NCBI GenBank assembly: GCA_949987705.1
Contig: OX465282.1
Span: 98,630,070-98,694,069 of the forward strand
Source: Thereva unica
Lineage: Eukaryota; Arthropoda; Insecta; Diptera; Therevidae
DNA length: 64,000 nt
Direction of reading: 5' to 3'
Numbering within the stretch: position 1 is the first letter of the stretch; every line of letters starts with the position of its first letter. A model generated the notes under the pieces. The model ran no database searches, was not told the DNA's origin, and was given only the letters and a program-made list of their open reading frames with translations. Shown one piece after another: positions 31,693 through 42,774 of this stretch. The position numbers and the translations under genes were made by a program.

Positions 31693-32612
31693 AAAATTTT
31701 CAAATCCGGGCAATTTTTTATTATAAAGAATTTCATTATCTTCCACTTTATTTATAAATTTTTCACCAAACACTGGCTACATTTTGGGCTAAATAATAAA
31801 TGACAAAATCAGCTGTTTTTAATGCTGCTTTTGACACTTCAATCCGTAGGTTCCTTCAAGTTCCAAAGTTTTGAAACTTTGATCCGGTCCGTTCCGTCGC
31901 GTTGCGTCCAGTATAATCACTTCAATACAATTTCTCTGTAATGAAACTCTTTTTGACATTTCAATCCGGTCCGTTGCGTCCAGTATAATTGAGGCTTAAT
32001 ATCTGCTATGTGCACTTTTTGGAGATTTCTACACATTGACCATTATGACTTGTTCCTAAGCAAATTTTAGTATAAAAAAACTTTTATGTGACTCATTATA
32101 CGGTGAACTGTGGTCAATAAAAACTAGTTGGGATGTGGGTTTGACCTCTTCGGTCCACACGATCAACTTCCCAGTATGATGAACGTAGTCGGAATAAACT
32201 GACTTTTTGCACGAATGACTTCATTTGGAAATTCTAAAGCTTTCCGGAGATATTAGCAAAACTAACTAATCAATGTAAAGTACTTGTCAGACTAGACCAA
32301 TGAAAACAAATTTTTCGGTAACTACTGCAGATCCCGGGATGGATCGCAATTTCCTGAAACTGTATCACGCGTAGAAAACAATTATTATCCTTCAAAAAAG
32401 TGCTGATCCACGGTTTGAAAAATTCGTGATGTTTGTAAAGGGTAACGTAATTTTTGCCCGAGCGCCACATTTTGACAAGTGATGTTTTATTGGAAGGCTA
32501 GCGCTGTGCAAAGTCCAAAAGAATCACTTTGTTTAGAGCGGGTCTCATTTCATCAAGTTTATTAGATATTAGCAAAACTTATCTATTTAAGGTCTTTCTG
32601 ACATTTAGCCGA

Positions 32613-33027
32613 AGTTTTTCCGTTTAAACAAAAAAAGTCCCGACCGAATGTTATGATATTTTTTTAAATTTTTTCCTTAATCTTCTTTCGGCACCTCATA
32701 GATGTCGATATAGTTTTTGGTTCGCGCGGTATCATGCCGGTACAAAAATCACGGACGTCGTTTAAACAAAAAAAAAAAACGGCTTGACCGAATTTTATGA
32801 AAATCATAATTTGGTTAATACTCTTCGAACAACACCTCAACTAAGTCGATATCTTGTATAGTTCGCGCGATATCGTGCAGGTACAAAAATCACTTATGTC
32901 ATTTATACCAAAAAACGGCTCTACCGAATATTATAAAAATCTTTTCAGATCATACTTCCGTTAATACGCTTCGAACGACACCTCAACGAAGTCGTTATCA
33001 TTTTTGGTTCGGGCGATATCGTGCAGG
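32613..33027 (+). repeat. Three tandem units of ~130-145 bp
   Basis: Units start near 32613, 32759 and 32899. Shared words: GACCGAATNTTATGA, CGAACNACACCTCAACNAAGTCG, TTCGCGCGATATCGTGCAGG and TACAAAAATCAC. Confidence 0.7.
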
Positions 33028-33234
33028 AAAAAATGACCACAGGTACGCACCCACACACTTCTTCTGAAATTTTTGCTTAAAATGCTATTGGGACCTTAAA
33101 AAATGAAAATACGTTGAAAATTTCGATTTCGATTTTCGGACCGATTACAACAACTTCCCTATACAGGATGTTAAAAGTTTCTTTCTAATATCTCGAAGAT
33201 ATACTTTTTGCACATAGCAGATATTGGTTTGACA

Positions 33235-33410
33235 ACGACGATAGGACAACTACAATGGACCCAGTGCATAGAGGAAGTTAACCATCCACTGCCATAAAGC
33301 CGTTGACACAATGACGTTTGCATCTTGGCTGGCTACGCTTCGAAGGAATTTTACCTACAACATTCGTTCTCCTCCTTTCGGTGGAGCCTAACATTGTCTA
33401 GCTAGGGTCT
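33235..33410. repeat. LINE 3'-UTR-like dispersed repeat (partner at 43650-43830)
   Basis: Shares CCAGTGC, GTTGACA/GCTTGGC, AACATTCGTTCTCCTCCTTT and GTCTAGC/GTCCAGC blocks in the same order with 43650-43830. Both look like the 3' UTR of one LINE family. Confidence 0.45.
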
Positions 33411-34660
33411 ACTTGGAGTTACTCGATGGACCCTTTTGACAATCAATTTGAAATGATTTTTCCAAGTATTATTGTATCAATTTTTGGGTCTAGAAGATTT
33501 ACGAGGTTGGTATTCTAAAAAAGGATTCGAAACTAGAGATACGAACGCAACCACTAAAGCAGCCTACACACGACAAACTTGGTTGCCAACAAAGATAATA
33601 AATATCGTATATATTTCGTATTTTATTTTTTGGATGTTCACTCACAATTTTGTTCAAATTTGAAAATTCCAAACTTCAGAGGATAGAAATCAACGGATTA
33701 ACTTATTAGCAGGTGTCGAACTAGTATTAACTTTATCCGTGTACCGAGAATCGCGGTTGGTAAATACGAAATATCCACGATATTTATTATGCAGGTGGGT
33801 GAAATCTGGCCTTAGTGGTTAAGAATAATATTTAAATACCACTCCTTGAAAATTCTCCAAAACTCCGTACTTCCACAACTTATTTAAGATGAGACGATTT
33901 TCCTACATTTTCAACGAAAACGTCTTCACTTCCAGATTTTATATAAATTGACGTACTCCTTTCATCATAATTTACTTGTTTCTGAAGGTGGCTGCAGGGT
34001 CTGTAATACAGACTCTGCACCTTTAAGGCATTTCTGATTTGTGGTTTTGATTTTGCACATACAACAAAGAATATCAGAACAAAATCTAAACTTATAATCA
34101 ATATCGATTCTTGTCGAATTGAATTGATCAGAGAATAATTTCACTGAAATTTCATTAACAGTATTGATTGGGTCGACACTGTGGCGTGTACATGCATGTT
34201 GAAGCCACAATTCGAACTCAGCCCAATTTTCCTCCTCCAGTATGCGAAGCAATGATCCTGATTGACTTCACTACGTTGGATATTCAAATTTTCGACATGG
34301 CATGAGCCTATACTCTGTAGTATGGCAACACCTCAAATTTCACATCAATTAGTCACTTTGAATACGTTCGAATTTCAATCGATCTTTACTGGTCGAAGTT
34401 CAATAGTAGAACTGCATTTAGGAAGTTACTAGGTGGCCTTGGAGCATTATTTTGCAGAAAAACTGAAATTTATTTATTTAAAATTACATACAAAAGATTT
34501 TGAGTGCAAATAGTAGTGCTTTCTGTAGTGCTGCCGTTTCCTTTTAATTTTGAGAAGCCATTTTTATCCAAAAAAGTAGCACCAATTTTTATGTGTTATT
34601 TAATGAATGCTCAGACGGGAAAGTTGCAGTGCTAGTGGATGACATAGCGTAAAATTAAAT
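33411..34660. other. Gene-poor spacer
   Basis: One 96-codon minus-strand ORF (34252-33965; WAEFELWLQHACTRHSVDPI, FRFCSDILCCMCKIKTTNQK) has plausible protein composition but no family that I recognise and no splice context. Confidence that it is coding is about 0.2. Nothing else supported. Confidence 0.3.
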
Positions 34661-35064
34661 TTGAAAGAAGGTTATTTTATGCTGGAGTCTCGGCTGAACC
34701 AGCTCGGTGTGCGGGTGTGCGCTGCCGTCAGTCACTGAACCTCGCATTTCTTTATTTAAACTCAACAAATAAAACAAACAAAAAAAAAATAAAAACATCC
34801 ATAAATTCGTGCCAATAAGAAAAAAAAAACATTTTTGACCGTGTGTGTTCAAGTGTGTGCAAAGTTCAGTGTCATCAACAGCAACTGTATTTCAACAATA
34901 ACAGTGATTTTGACGGACAGACTGTACAAGTAAGCTTATTTTCTATTCTTTCCCCATACCCCGCTCTCGGCCTCGTCGGCGTCGTAGCCACTATCGGTTG
35001 CTGATGGAATTCTCCTTGCTTAAGGAGGCATAACACTCCAGCAAGGCGCATTCCGTTTGCCCCG

Positions 35065-35505
35065 ATGACTGCGACGCCGGCTTCGCCGATCACAACTGAG
35101 GACTGTAACCTTGCGTTTGCGAAGCAGCGATTTTCTATCGCCTTCGCCAACATCCGTGGACTACAATCGAATTTCGACTCTGTGTCGTGCCATCTATCAT
35201 CAAATTCACCTCATATCTTCGCGCTAAGTGAGACCCAAATCTTACCTAATGATGTCTTAGATCATTACCAGGTTTCCGGGTACTCATTAGTGCATAATCT
35301 CTCGCGGGGAGAGGGGAGTTGGGGAGTTGCCATATATATTAGGAAAGACGTAGCTTTTCAGAAGGTGTACAACAGTACATCGCCCGAATTTAACCACCTC
35401 GGCCTCAAAATTTTACTTCATAAGCACGTCATTTTCTTCTGTTTTCTATACAGGAGCCCTAATATAAATAATGAAGCTTCTTCCTTAGCTTATGGAATAT
35501 CTTGA
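35065..35505 (+). pseudogene. LINE3 endonuclease, truncated
   Basis: ATG at 35065 (MTATPASPITTEDC). Endonuclease motifs: FSIAFANIRGLQSN, IFALSETQILPND (catalytic Glu) and GVAIYIRKDVAF. The GDFN and SDHH motifs are missing because the text jumps into RT at about 35490, with a frame change. Confidence 0.7.
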
Positions 35506-37682
35506 ACGCAACCAAATATTGGATGACAAGCAATACGGCTTTAGATCGAAAAGATCTACTGGCGACCTCCTTGTATGCCTAACTGAAGACCTCTACCAAA
35601 ACATTCATCGCTTTGGTGAATCCGGCCTGGTAGCTCTCGATATCTCCAAGGCCTTTGATAGAGTATGGCACCCCGCTCTATTGAGTAAACTCCATGCTAT
35701 TGGCATCGACTTTCTTCTAAAGAATTGGATTGAGAGTTTCCTTTCCGACCGTTCAATCAAGGTAGTATTGGACGGCGTTGAATCTAATCCCCACTCCGTC
35801 TCTGCAGGCGTTCCCCAGGGCTCTATTCTATCACCAGCTCTCTTCCTAGTTTTTATAAATGACCTGCTCTCAATTCTATCCAACTCACTTCACAGCTTCG
35901 CTGATGACAGTACGTTGCGTTACTCGTATAGCTTTGATAAAGCAAGACAAGCACGGGCCAGACCTTGTCTGCTTGATCGTGAACTTATGTCCACTTCAAT
36001 CAACAGGGACATAAGATTGATTCTTGATTGGGGCCTCATGAATCAAGTTGAATTTAACGCACAGAAAACAAAATACTGTCTCTTCTCTATGAAAACGCGC
36101 TCCCCAATCCCTCCCATTAAAGTGGACAGTCTAGAACTGATGGCTGAACCATCCCTCAATATCCTGGGCATAACTTTCACTGTAGATCTGCGATGGAGTA
36201 ATCACATATTCCAAATCGCTAAACAAGCATCACAATGCTTGGGATTCCTTAAAAGATGCAAATTCCACCTTCCGCCGTCGGCCAGGGCTATAATATACAA
36301 ATCCTACATTCGGCCCCGCCTCGAATTCAACTCATATCTCTGGGCAGGGGCACCGAGTACCACCTTAGCGTGGCTAGACAAGGTGCAGAACCGCGCTTTC
36401 CAACTCATTGGCGACGCCGTCATTTGCTCCAAAATTGATTCACTTAGTCACCGCAGGAATGTAGCAGCTCTGGTAAAGTTCTACCGCATCTACCATAACG
36501 ACTGTTCCACCGAAATATACAGGGTGTCCCACATAAACTTACAAAGCGGCCGGCTGTGGATAGGTCTTGGATAGACGAACAAAAAATCGTATCGGAAATC
36601 GGGAATCGTAACGGTTTAGCCGCTAGGGCGTTTTGATTTTTTTTGCTAAAGTTTTACATATCACCCTGTATTATTGTAGACGTATAACCTATTTTCATGG
36701 TTATGGTACCAGTGCACGCAGAATTCCTCCACCTATCTACAACGGTAAAAACAATGGTCCTATCTTACCAACTTTTGGAGTTATGAATCGCCAAAGTCAA
36801 AATTTTGTTATTTTTTCACTAAAATTTCAACTAAAACCACCTTTTTCTCCAAAAAATACGTGATTAACCTAAACTTTTTTTTCTAAAATTAGATGATTAA
36901 ATGATGTTAAATTTTCCTTTATTTTGTATTTTTAGACTTAGACTAAATGCCTTATATCTTCCAAAATAAAGGCAGTTACATTAAGACTTAATAGGCATTG
37001 TTCATAGGAAATTGTCCAAGCTTTCTAATTTTAGAAAAAAAAGTTTAGGTTAATTACGTATTTTTTGGAGAAAAAGGTGGTTTTAGTTGAATTTTTAGTG
37101 AAAAAATAACAAAAATTTTGACTTTGGCGATTCATAACTCCAAAAGTTGGTAAGATAGGACCATTGTTTTTACCGTTGTAGATAGGTGGAGGAATTCTGC
37201 GTGCACTGGTACCATAACCATGAAAATAGGTTATACATCTACAAAAATACAGGGTGATATGTAAAACTTTAGCAAAAAAAAAATCAAAACGCCCTAGCGG
37301 CTAAACCGTTACGATTCCCCCCCCCCCCCACCCATACGATTTTTTGTTCGTCTATCCAAGATCTATCCACAGCCGGCCGCTTTGTAAGTTTATGTGGGAC
37401 ACCCTGTATAATCTCCTGCCTTCACGGCGATATTTTTCCCGCAACACAAGACTTGCCCATTCGGCTCATCCTCACTATCTACAGCCCTTATTTTCGCGCA
37501 CACACCAATTTAGTAATTCGTTCTTTTCGAGAACAACTCGACTGTGGAACAACCTTCCACAGTCAGTTTTCCCAAACTCATATAACACCCAAGAGTTTAA
37601 ACGCAAGGTTCATCTCCACCTCCTCATGTACCCCCCAGACTCCCTTTATTCTGTTTTATTCTTTCTCTATCCTTCGAGCTAA
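35492..37682 (+). pseudogene. LINE3 reverse transcriptase, N-terminally deleted and split by an 887-bp MITE
   Basis: RT from DKQYGFRSKRSTGDLL through VALDISKAFDRVWH (motif A), VSAGVPQGSILSPALFL (motif B), LHSFADDSTL (motif C, both Asp) and the thumb YIRPRLEFNSYLWAGAP, to TEIY at 36519. It resumes at 37409 as NLLPSRRYFSRNTRL, SNSFFSRTTRLWNNLP and FKRKVHLHLL, ending at 37682. Taking out the MITE and one TA copy puts the two halves in the same frame. Apart from this insertion and the N-terminal deletion the frame is clean, so the deletion copy arose recently. Confidence 0.8.
36520..37406. mobile_element. Foldback Tc1/mariner-type MITE, 887 bp, arms ~370 bp (TSD TA)
   Basis: Both ends read CAGGGTGTCCCACATAAACT inward with TA outside (36518-36519, 37407-37408). 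The arms, 36520-36890 and 37035-37406, are nearly complementary along their length, including CGGCCGGCTGTGGATAG and CGCAGAATTCCTCCACCTAT. A spacer of ~140 bp lies between. One arm has a 13-base C run at 37318. Inserted in frame into the LINE3 RT. Confidence 0.9.
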
Positions 37683-37785
37683 GCTTACTACCACAAACCT
37701 GACGTTGACGTGTAAGACATGACGGACTGGTAGTACAAAGGGTGACACCTGAGCTTAGACTTTCACATAAAAAAAAAAAAATAAA

Positions 37786-39058
37786 AGAAAATTTAGCGGA
37801 TATGTTATTTTGGCGAGTTAAAATCCAACCGTCGAATCGAATCGATAGCCAACTATATATTCGGCTACCAGCGAAGGGCTAGCAACCCTTTCTGGCAGTT
37901 CTTGCTATAAAACCTACAGCACAACCTCGAACAGGACAGAAACTTGGGATACTTCGGGTAAAGATACCTATAATTTCTAAGTTTATGCCTAGTTTGAAAA
38001 GTTGAGTCGAGGTTGGGTTAAAATTTCGACCACCGTATATGATGTCATCAATCAACTTGACCCAGGTAGATGAGCTGAGTTGGGTTGAGTGGACCCAGTT
38101 TCAACTCGACCCCCGTTTATAACTGGGTAGAACCTGCCTTGAACCTAGTCATAAACGGGGTAAATAAAAACAAGAAGAGGAAACAGAGATGGAAAATAAA
38201 TGTGCTAGAATTAAAAGAAGAGCAAATTAGGGGTGAATATTAGAACCTACTGGACGTAAAGCCTGCACTCCACTACTCGCGAAGCTGCTTCGGCGAAGTA
38301 CTTCTCGAAGTTGATCGAAGTGCGAACCACGGTATACAGAGACAAGGCAATGTAAAGAAGGAATGTCATTTTAGTGCTGAAGTCACTTGGTGACCCCTTT
38401 CCATATAAAATCGAAGCTTTTGTTGCTGTTTCTGCATTAGTGCTGACGTCACTAGGGGAGCCTTTTTACGGTATTCGAAGCTGTTAGTCTCTTTTACATT
38501 ACTTTGATTATTTGATTTGATTTTGACCCATTTCCATATAACTAATCAACTTCAAAGTAAAAAAATCAAGCTGGCGTTTCCAAGATGGCGGCCGAATTAT
38601 GCAATTGTGCTCCCCGACCCCCAGCATCGGTATCAAATGAAGGATCATAGAATACTTGTCATAGAATAAAATTAGCTATGTGGCTTCATTCAAAATTCAA
38701 AATGGTGGCCGCCTCAAAATGGCGGCTACCTTTTTCTTTACAACCAACCCGGTATGGGCATCAAATGAAAGGGAATGGCAAATAGAATGCTGTTAGCTGT
38801 GAGGCGTCAGTCCAAATTCAAAATGGCGGCTGGCGGTTTACTTTTTCTACAACGGCCTCCGTATTGGTATCAAATGAAAGTGTACTACGAGTATAGTACA
38901 GAAGACTGTTTGAGGTCATTTTAAATGTAATATGACGGTCACCAAAAAATGGCGGAAGACATTTAGATTAAAAAGTAGAAAATAAAAAATATAGTTAAAA
39001 GAAAACAACCAAAAATACGCTTTTACTTTAAAATGAACTTACACTGATCGAAGAAGAA
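37786..39058. other. Gene-free stretch
   Basis: Contains GACCCAG/CTGGGT and TCAACTCGAC words at 38050-38160, a duplicated GTGCTGACGTCACTAGG/GTGCTGAAGTCACTTGG block (38371, 38441), and the tandem repeat below. Confidence 0.4.
38570..38960 (+). repeat. Three ~125-bp tandem units with ATGGCGGC and ATCAAATGAAAG
   Basis: AAATGGCGGC-type words recur at 38583, 38699, 38716, 38821 and 38948. GGTATCAAATGAA-type words recur at 38629, 38757 and 38867. A related piece on the complement is at 48690-48830 (CTTCCGCCATTTTG, CCTTTCATTTGA), so this is a dispersed family. Confidence 0.6.
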
Positions 39059-39505
39059 ATGCAAAAACGTCGACTACGGTGGTTTGGACATGTTTGCCGA
39101 ATGGATGATAACCGCTTGCCACGTAAACTTCTCTGGCGAGACCGTCCTGCAGACTGGAGAATACAGCGATCGGCACCGAAGAAAACCTGGTTGAAGAATA
39201 TCGAGGGTGACTTAAAGAATCAACGATTATCAGTTACCGAGGCTCGAGACACCGCCAAAAACCGAGAAGAATGGAAGCGAATCGTGAATAGAGTTCGGGA
39301 CCCAGCGGCACCGACAGCAGCGTATCCATTGCGGGGACGTCCCGCTCGGACCGCCAGCTTACGGATCAAAGAAGAAGAAAAAGTAAAAACTAACTGTAAA
39401 TGTAAAGTTCCAGTGCAGATAGGATCCAGTCAGTATATGGTAACTAAGAACCAACCTTTCGAAATATTAAAATCGTGGGTCATTAGGGAAAGTTTCCGGT
39501 GTTAA
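39059..39505 (+). pseudogene. RTE-type LINE C-terminus, 5' truncated
   Basis: MQKRRLRWFGHVCRMDDNRL, WRDRPADWRIQRSAPKKTW and REEWKRIV form the characteristic post-RT tail of RTE/BovB-like elements (RRLRWFGHV-RM-, R-R-GRP-TW). The rest of the element is absent. Text after about 39370 is probably not part of the protein. Confidence 0.65.
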
Positions 39506-41540
39506 TAAAATAAGAATATAGGAAGAAAAAGCTTGTTATAATGTCAGGTAATGGGTGAAGTGAATAATTGTAATTGAGTGTAAGTGTTCACTCCATTTGT
39601 TGGAGTCAGTACTTAGTTTGGCGTGAATAAAAATAACCTTCGTTACGTTTCATTAAGTACTTCATTCTTTTATTTCTCTATATAGAGTGAACACTTGATG
39701 TGAATAAAACAAAGTTTTAACGTTTGCCTGTGAGTAAACACTTGTAAAATTTGAAGTTAATTGTGAGGACTTTTCCATTCATTTTAATAAAATAAATTAA
39801 AAAAAAAAAAAACTTTTAAAATAATTAACTTTTATATCCAAAATGCGTTAGAAGGTAAAACATAATTTTTTCTTTGATATATACAAAAAAATTTCATTGC
39901 AAAATAAGAAATGCTAGAATTCAGGCTTATCTTAAAATTGAATGTGTATTAATAATTTTAAAATTGTATTATCTCGTGGGCTTGAAATCAGTCCTGCTTC
40001 CTCCTACCTCTATTAACTTGAACTGGAGACAGCGAGCACGCAGCTCAATGCGGTGCTAATCTGCTCCTACCATCACAAGAATACTTCCTCCACGCATTGG
40101 TGCAATGAGCTAGTTAGCAGATTGTTCAATGGTACATGTTGGTCAATAGGAAGAACAAAACTTCACCCTTATAGCCTTACAACATGGAGTTAAGACCTTA
40201 CAGAAGGATTGCCTGGAGGAACCATTGTGAAAGACTGCAGACTCTACCAGAGACCTCTAGCGTCCAAAAGGTCCTCTCCAAAGTCACGTTTAATGTGCTT
40301 GTTTAGACGGTTCGCTTTGTCTCTCCTTTTGGGGCGCCCGAAAACTTGTTTAGATGGTTCGCTTTGAGTCCAGTCGCTTTTAAGACAGCTGAAACAAACG
40401 GAATAAGAACTAGGGCTGGACAAAAAGAGAAATATTTCTTTTTAAACGAAACTCGAGTGTTTTTTTTAAATTGTACAAATAACTAAAAAAAATGCTTACA
40501 ACAATAGAAAAAATAAACTTGGAGAGCATTTAGATTTTCCTTAAGAACAACATAGTATTAGAAGGAGCATAGCAGCAAGTATTGGTTGGCTCCAAGGATT
40601 TCAAATTAAACAAATATCTTCTATTCTTGTATAAAGAAAAAATTTAACATCCAATAGAAAAAAAATATATTTTATTGACTGACAATTAGTTAAATTAAAA
40701 AGCAATGCTAATGTAATAACAAAACTATAAATTGATACACTGTCAATACATAGAGAAAGCGAATATGTCTTCATAAAAGTTTTGTAGAGAATCGTATGCT
40801 CTACAAAAAAGTCCTTATTATTAGTCCAATCAATCTACGGAATCACCATGTTAATTTCCAGACAAATTAAGGCAGGAAAAAAAATATGGGCGTGTAGAAC
40901 ACTTAATTTGAAGAATGATAGCGTTTTTTTTACGGAACTGCATTGGCGAACTTAACCTAAAAAATTCGCAAAAGTCAAAAAACCGGTTTTTCGCCAATAA
41001 AACAAAAAGTTGAGCTCGGATCCGAAAAAGTTAAATTAGAAAGTTATAGGTATTAAAATTATCTTTCAATTGGTGTGGTACAAAATATTGGTTAGTGTCT
41101 TATACATGGAGAAAAATGCTAAAAACCGCTAAAAATCGCTTCTTTTTCATTTATTTTTTTCTTTTTATTGATGCGACCTAGAAACTTTTTATTTGGTAAA
41201 AATGTTGCTTTTGGCAATCTGAAAACTCATTATTTTTTTTGGCTCGAAATTTTGCAAAATATGGGAGAAATTTCGATTTATGTAAAAAAAGCGTTTTCGT
41301 AAAATCCTTCGTCTACAGCTCCTCGACCTCGTAGGACATTTTTTCGAAGCTCTTTTTCTTCGTTAAGAGTTGGACTATCATGCACTATAAGTTAAAATTG
41401 GAGTTTTTCAATTTTATGTACAAAAAACTCCACCGCAAAAAAGACAAGTTTTTTTGTTGCCTGTAAATGGCTTTTGGGAAAGATATGGGGTCTTACACCA
41501 CAAATGATGTAGGTACGTATATGCATCACGATCGTTGAAT
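39506..41540. other. Gene-free AT-rich stretch
   Basis: No supported feature. 40960-41470 is a run of AAAAACCGCTAAAAATCGC-like and TTTTTCG-rich text resembling in style, but not identical to, the palindrome arms at 44040-44580. Confidence 0.4.
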
Positions 41541-41760
41541 TTGAATCTGTTGTCACTTATGCCGCTATGGTCTGGTGGCCTACGTCCAAAGAGGGCATAG
41601 AGATCCTCAGAAGAGTTCTGCAGCGTCTCTTTTTTAATGTGGCATGGTCAAGCTCACGAATCACTCGCCACTAGTCCATTACGCCGTTCAACTCATGGTG
41701 CAATGTCTAGCATTAGCTTGACATGAAAATATAAAAAGAATATGAAAGATTAAGGATAGT
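41540..41760 (+). pseudogene. I/R1-group LINE fragment (post-RT)
   Basis: 41551-41676 reads VTYAAMVWWPTSKEGIEILR then VLQRLFFNVAWSSSRITRH, matching the YA-LVWWP block followed by LQR...ITRA seen after the RT of RNase H-bearing LINEs. Stop soon after. Probably the same element as 42775-43420. Confidence 0.5.
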
Positions 41761-41829
41761 CTGGGGGGCACATGAGGAGAAGGCAGTGAGCCTCGCGTTT
41801 GCTGGAGAAAGCAGTGAGCAGTGTGTTAT

Positions 41830-41890
41830 GCTTGGATGTGTTATGCCTCCTGAAACAAGTGAATCCCGCTAACCAGTATCAGATTACCAG
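41830..41890 (-). repeat. SINE/LINE3 shared-segment fragment
   Basis: GTGTTATGCCTCCTGAAACAA followed by GTGAATC and CCAGTATCAGAT matches the plus-strand text at 16030-16080 inside the SINE, so it is a fragment of the SINE (or its LINE source). Confidence 0.5.
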
Positions 41891-41944
41891 GTGAACAAGG
41901 AGGTGCGCCGACCTCTAGGTGAAGACCCGACCTAAGTTGAAATT

Positions 41945-42301
41945 TTGTACCCTATTACTAACCAGTTAAGCCAGCGGGATGCCTTATTAGAGCTACCATA
42001 CCATATATCTTGCTGCATCTCTAAGTTTCTGGTAGAGGAGTGGGTTAAGGGGCTGTGCTTAGCCTATTGGGAAATAGTACCAGGTCGTAGACAGGCTAAA
42101 AAACGGATAAGACCGTTAGCCTTAAGGGGCGTTGTCACTTTAAACAGGGTGAAGTTGCGCTTTTTTTACAAGGGATTGATAAGAATATTGCATGGGTCTA
42201 GCAGCAGGCGTGTGACCGCCTATATAAGGTTGCCAGGTAGCCTACTTCGGCCTGGCGTGTTTAAAGTGATCCTTAAAAGGAGTTCATCAGAGCCGGGATA
42301 G
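41945..42301 (+). CDS. Unrecognised ORF, 118 codons
   Basis: Plausible amino-acid mix (CISKFLVEEWVKGLCLAYWE, RRQAKKRIRPLALRG) but no family recognised and flanked by TE debris. May be translated repeat sequence. Confidence 0.15.
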   Translation: MYPITNQLSQRDALLELPYHISCCISKFLVEEWVKGLCLAYWEIVPGRRQAKKRIRPLALRGVVTLNRVKLRFFYKGLIRILHGSSSRRVTAYIRLPGSLLRPGVFKVILKRSSSEPG

Positions 42302-42309
42302 TACGGCTT

Positions 42310-42733
42310 GCGGAGCAGCGACCTGGATCTGGTGAGTTTAGCCTGGTTGCTCTGGATATCTCCAAGGCTTTCGATAGAGTTTGGCACTCAACCCTGTTAG
42401 CTAAACTCAAAGCTTTTGGAGTCGACTCATTTCTACAGAAGTGGATCGAGAGTTTCCTTTCCTGCCGCTCAATCAAATCCGCATCGCAGCCGATCTCTGC
42501 GGGGTCGACCAGGGGTCCATTTTATAACCGGCCCTATTTCTTATTTTTATAGAACAACACGACTTTGGAACAATCTTTCTTAGTCAGCTCCTACAACATT
42601 CAAGAGTTCAGGGTTCATCACCACTCTTTCGAACCCTCATAACCTATTCCCGTTTAGCTTGCCGCTAGACATGGCCGCTAGACGGACTGGTAGTACAAAG
42701 GGTGATTCCTGAGCTTAGCACTGCCACATAAAA
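42310..42733 (+). pseudogene. LINE3 second copy, internally deleted
   Basis: RT motif A region VALDISKAFDRVWHSTLLAK and WIESFLSCRSIK, a decayed GVPQGS block, then a jump to the C-terminal TTRLWN-like text, then a 3' end with GACGGACTGGTAGTACAAAG and CACATAAAAAAA at 42723-42734. Agrees with LINE3 at 35620-35760 and 37690-37775. Confidence 0.75.
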
Positions 42734-42774
42734 AAATTGCAAGAAGCGTACTACTCAATTTACCGTACTACTCA

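Larger units (their letters stand above)
28803..31996. mobile_element. Harbinger-type TIR element split by a Mutator-like transposon (TSD TAA)
   Basis: Termini AGCCTCAATTATACTGGACG continuing CAACGGA at both ends; TAA at 28800-28802 and 31997-31999. Only 131 bp (left) and about 304 bp (right) belong to it. The right part repeats a CCGGTCCGTTSCGT...GTCCAGTATAAT block twice (31878-31917, 31965-31990). Non-coding. An uninterrupted version of the insertion site exists at 33205-33250 on the complement. Confidence 0.8.
31997..33440. other. Gene-free stretch made of dispersed and tandem repeats
   Basis: No coding text. 32250-33200 is a dispersed repeat with a second copy on the complement at 48860-49230. 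Shared words include CTTGTCAGACT, AAATTTTTCGGTAA/AATTTCTCGGTAA, CGTAATTTTTGCCC, TTTTGACAAGTGATG, GCGCTGTGCA and AACTTCCCTATAC. Confidence 0.6.
34660..37785 (+). mobile_element. LINE3: deleted LINE, interrupted by a foldback MITE, poly(A) tail
   Basis: 5' UTR-like sequence from about 34660, endonuclease from 35065, RT from 35492, C-terminus at 37409-37682, 3' UTR and A tail at 37768-37785. The join near 35490 removes the end of the endonuclease and the start of the RT. A second, more deleted copy lies at 42310-42733 with the same 3' end (GGTAGTACAAAGGGTGA). Clade not fixed; the RT has FADDST rather than FADDL/YADDV. Confidence 0.8.
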
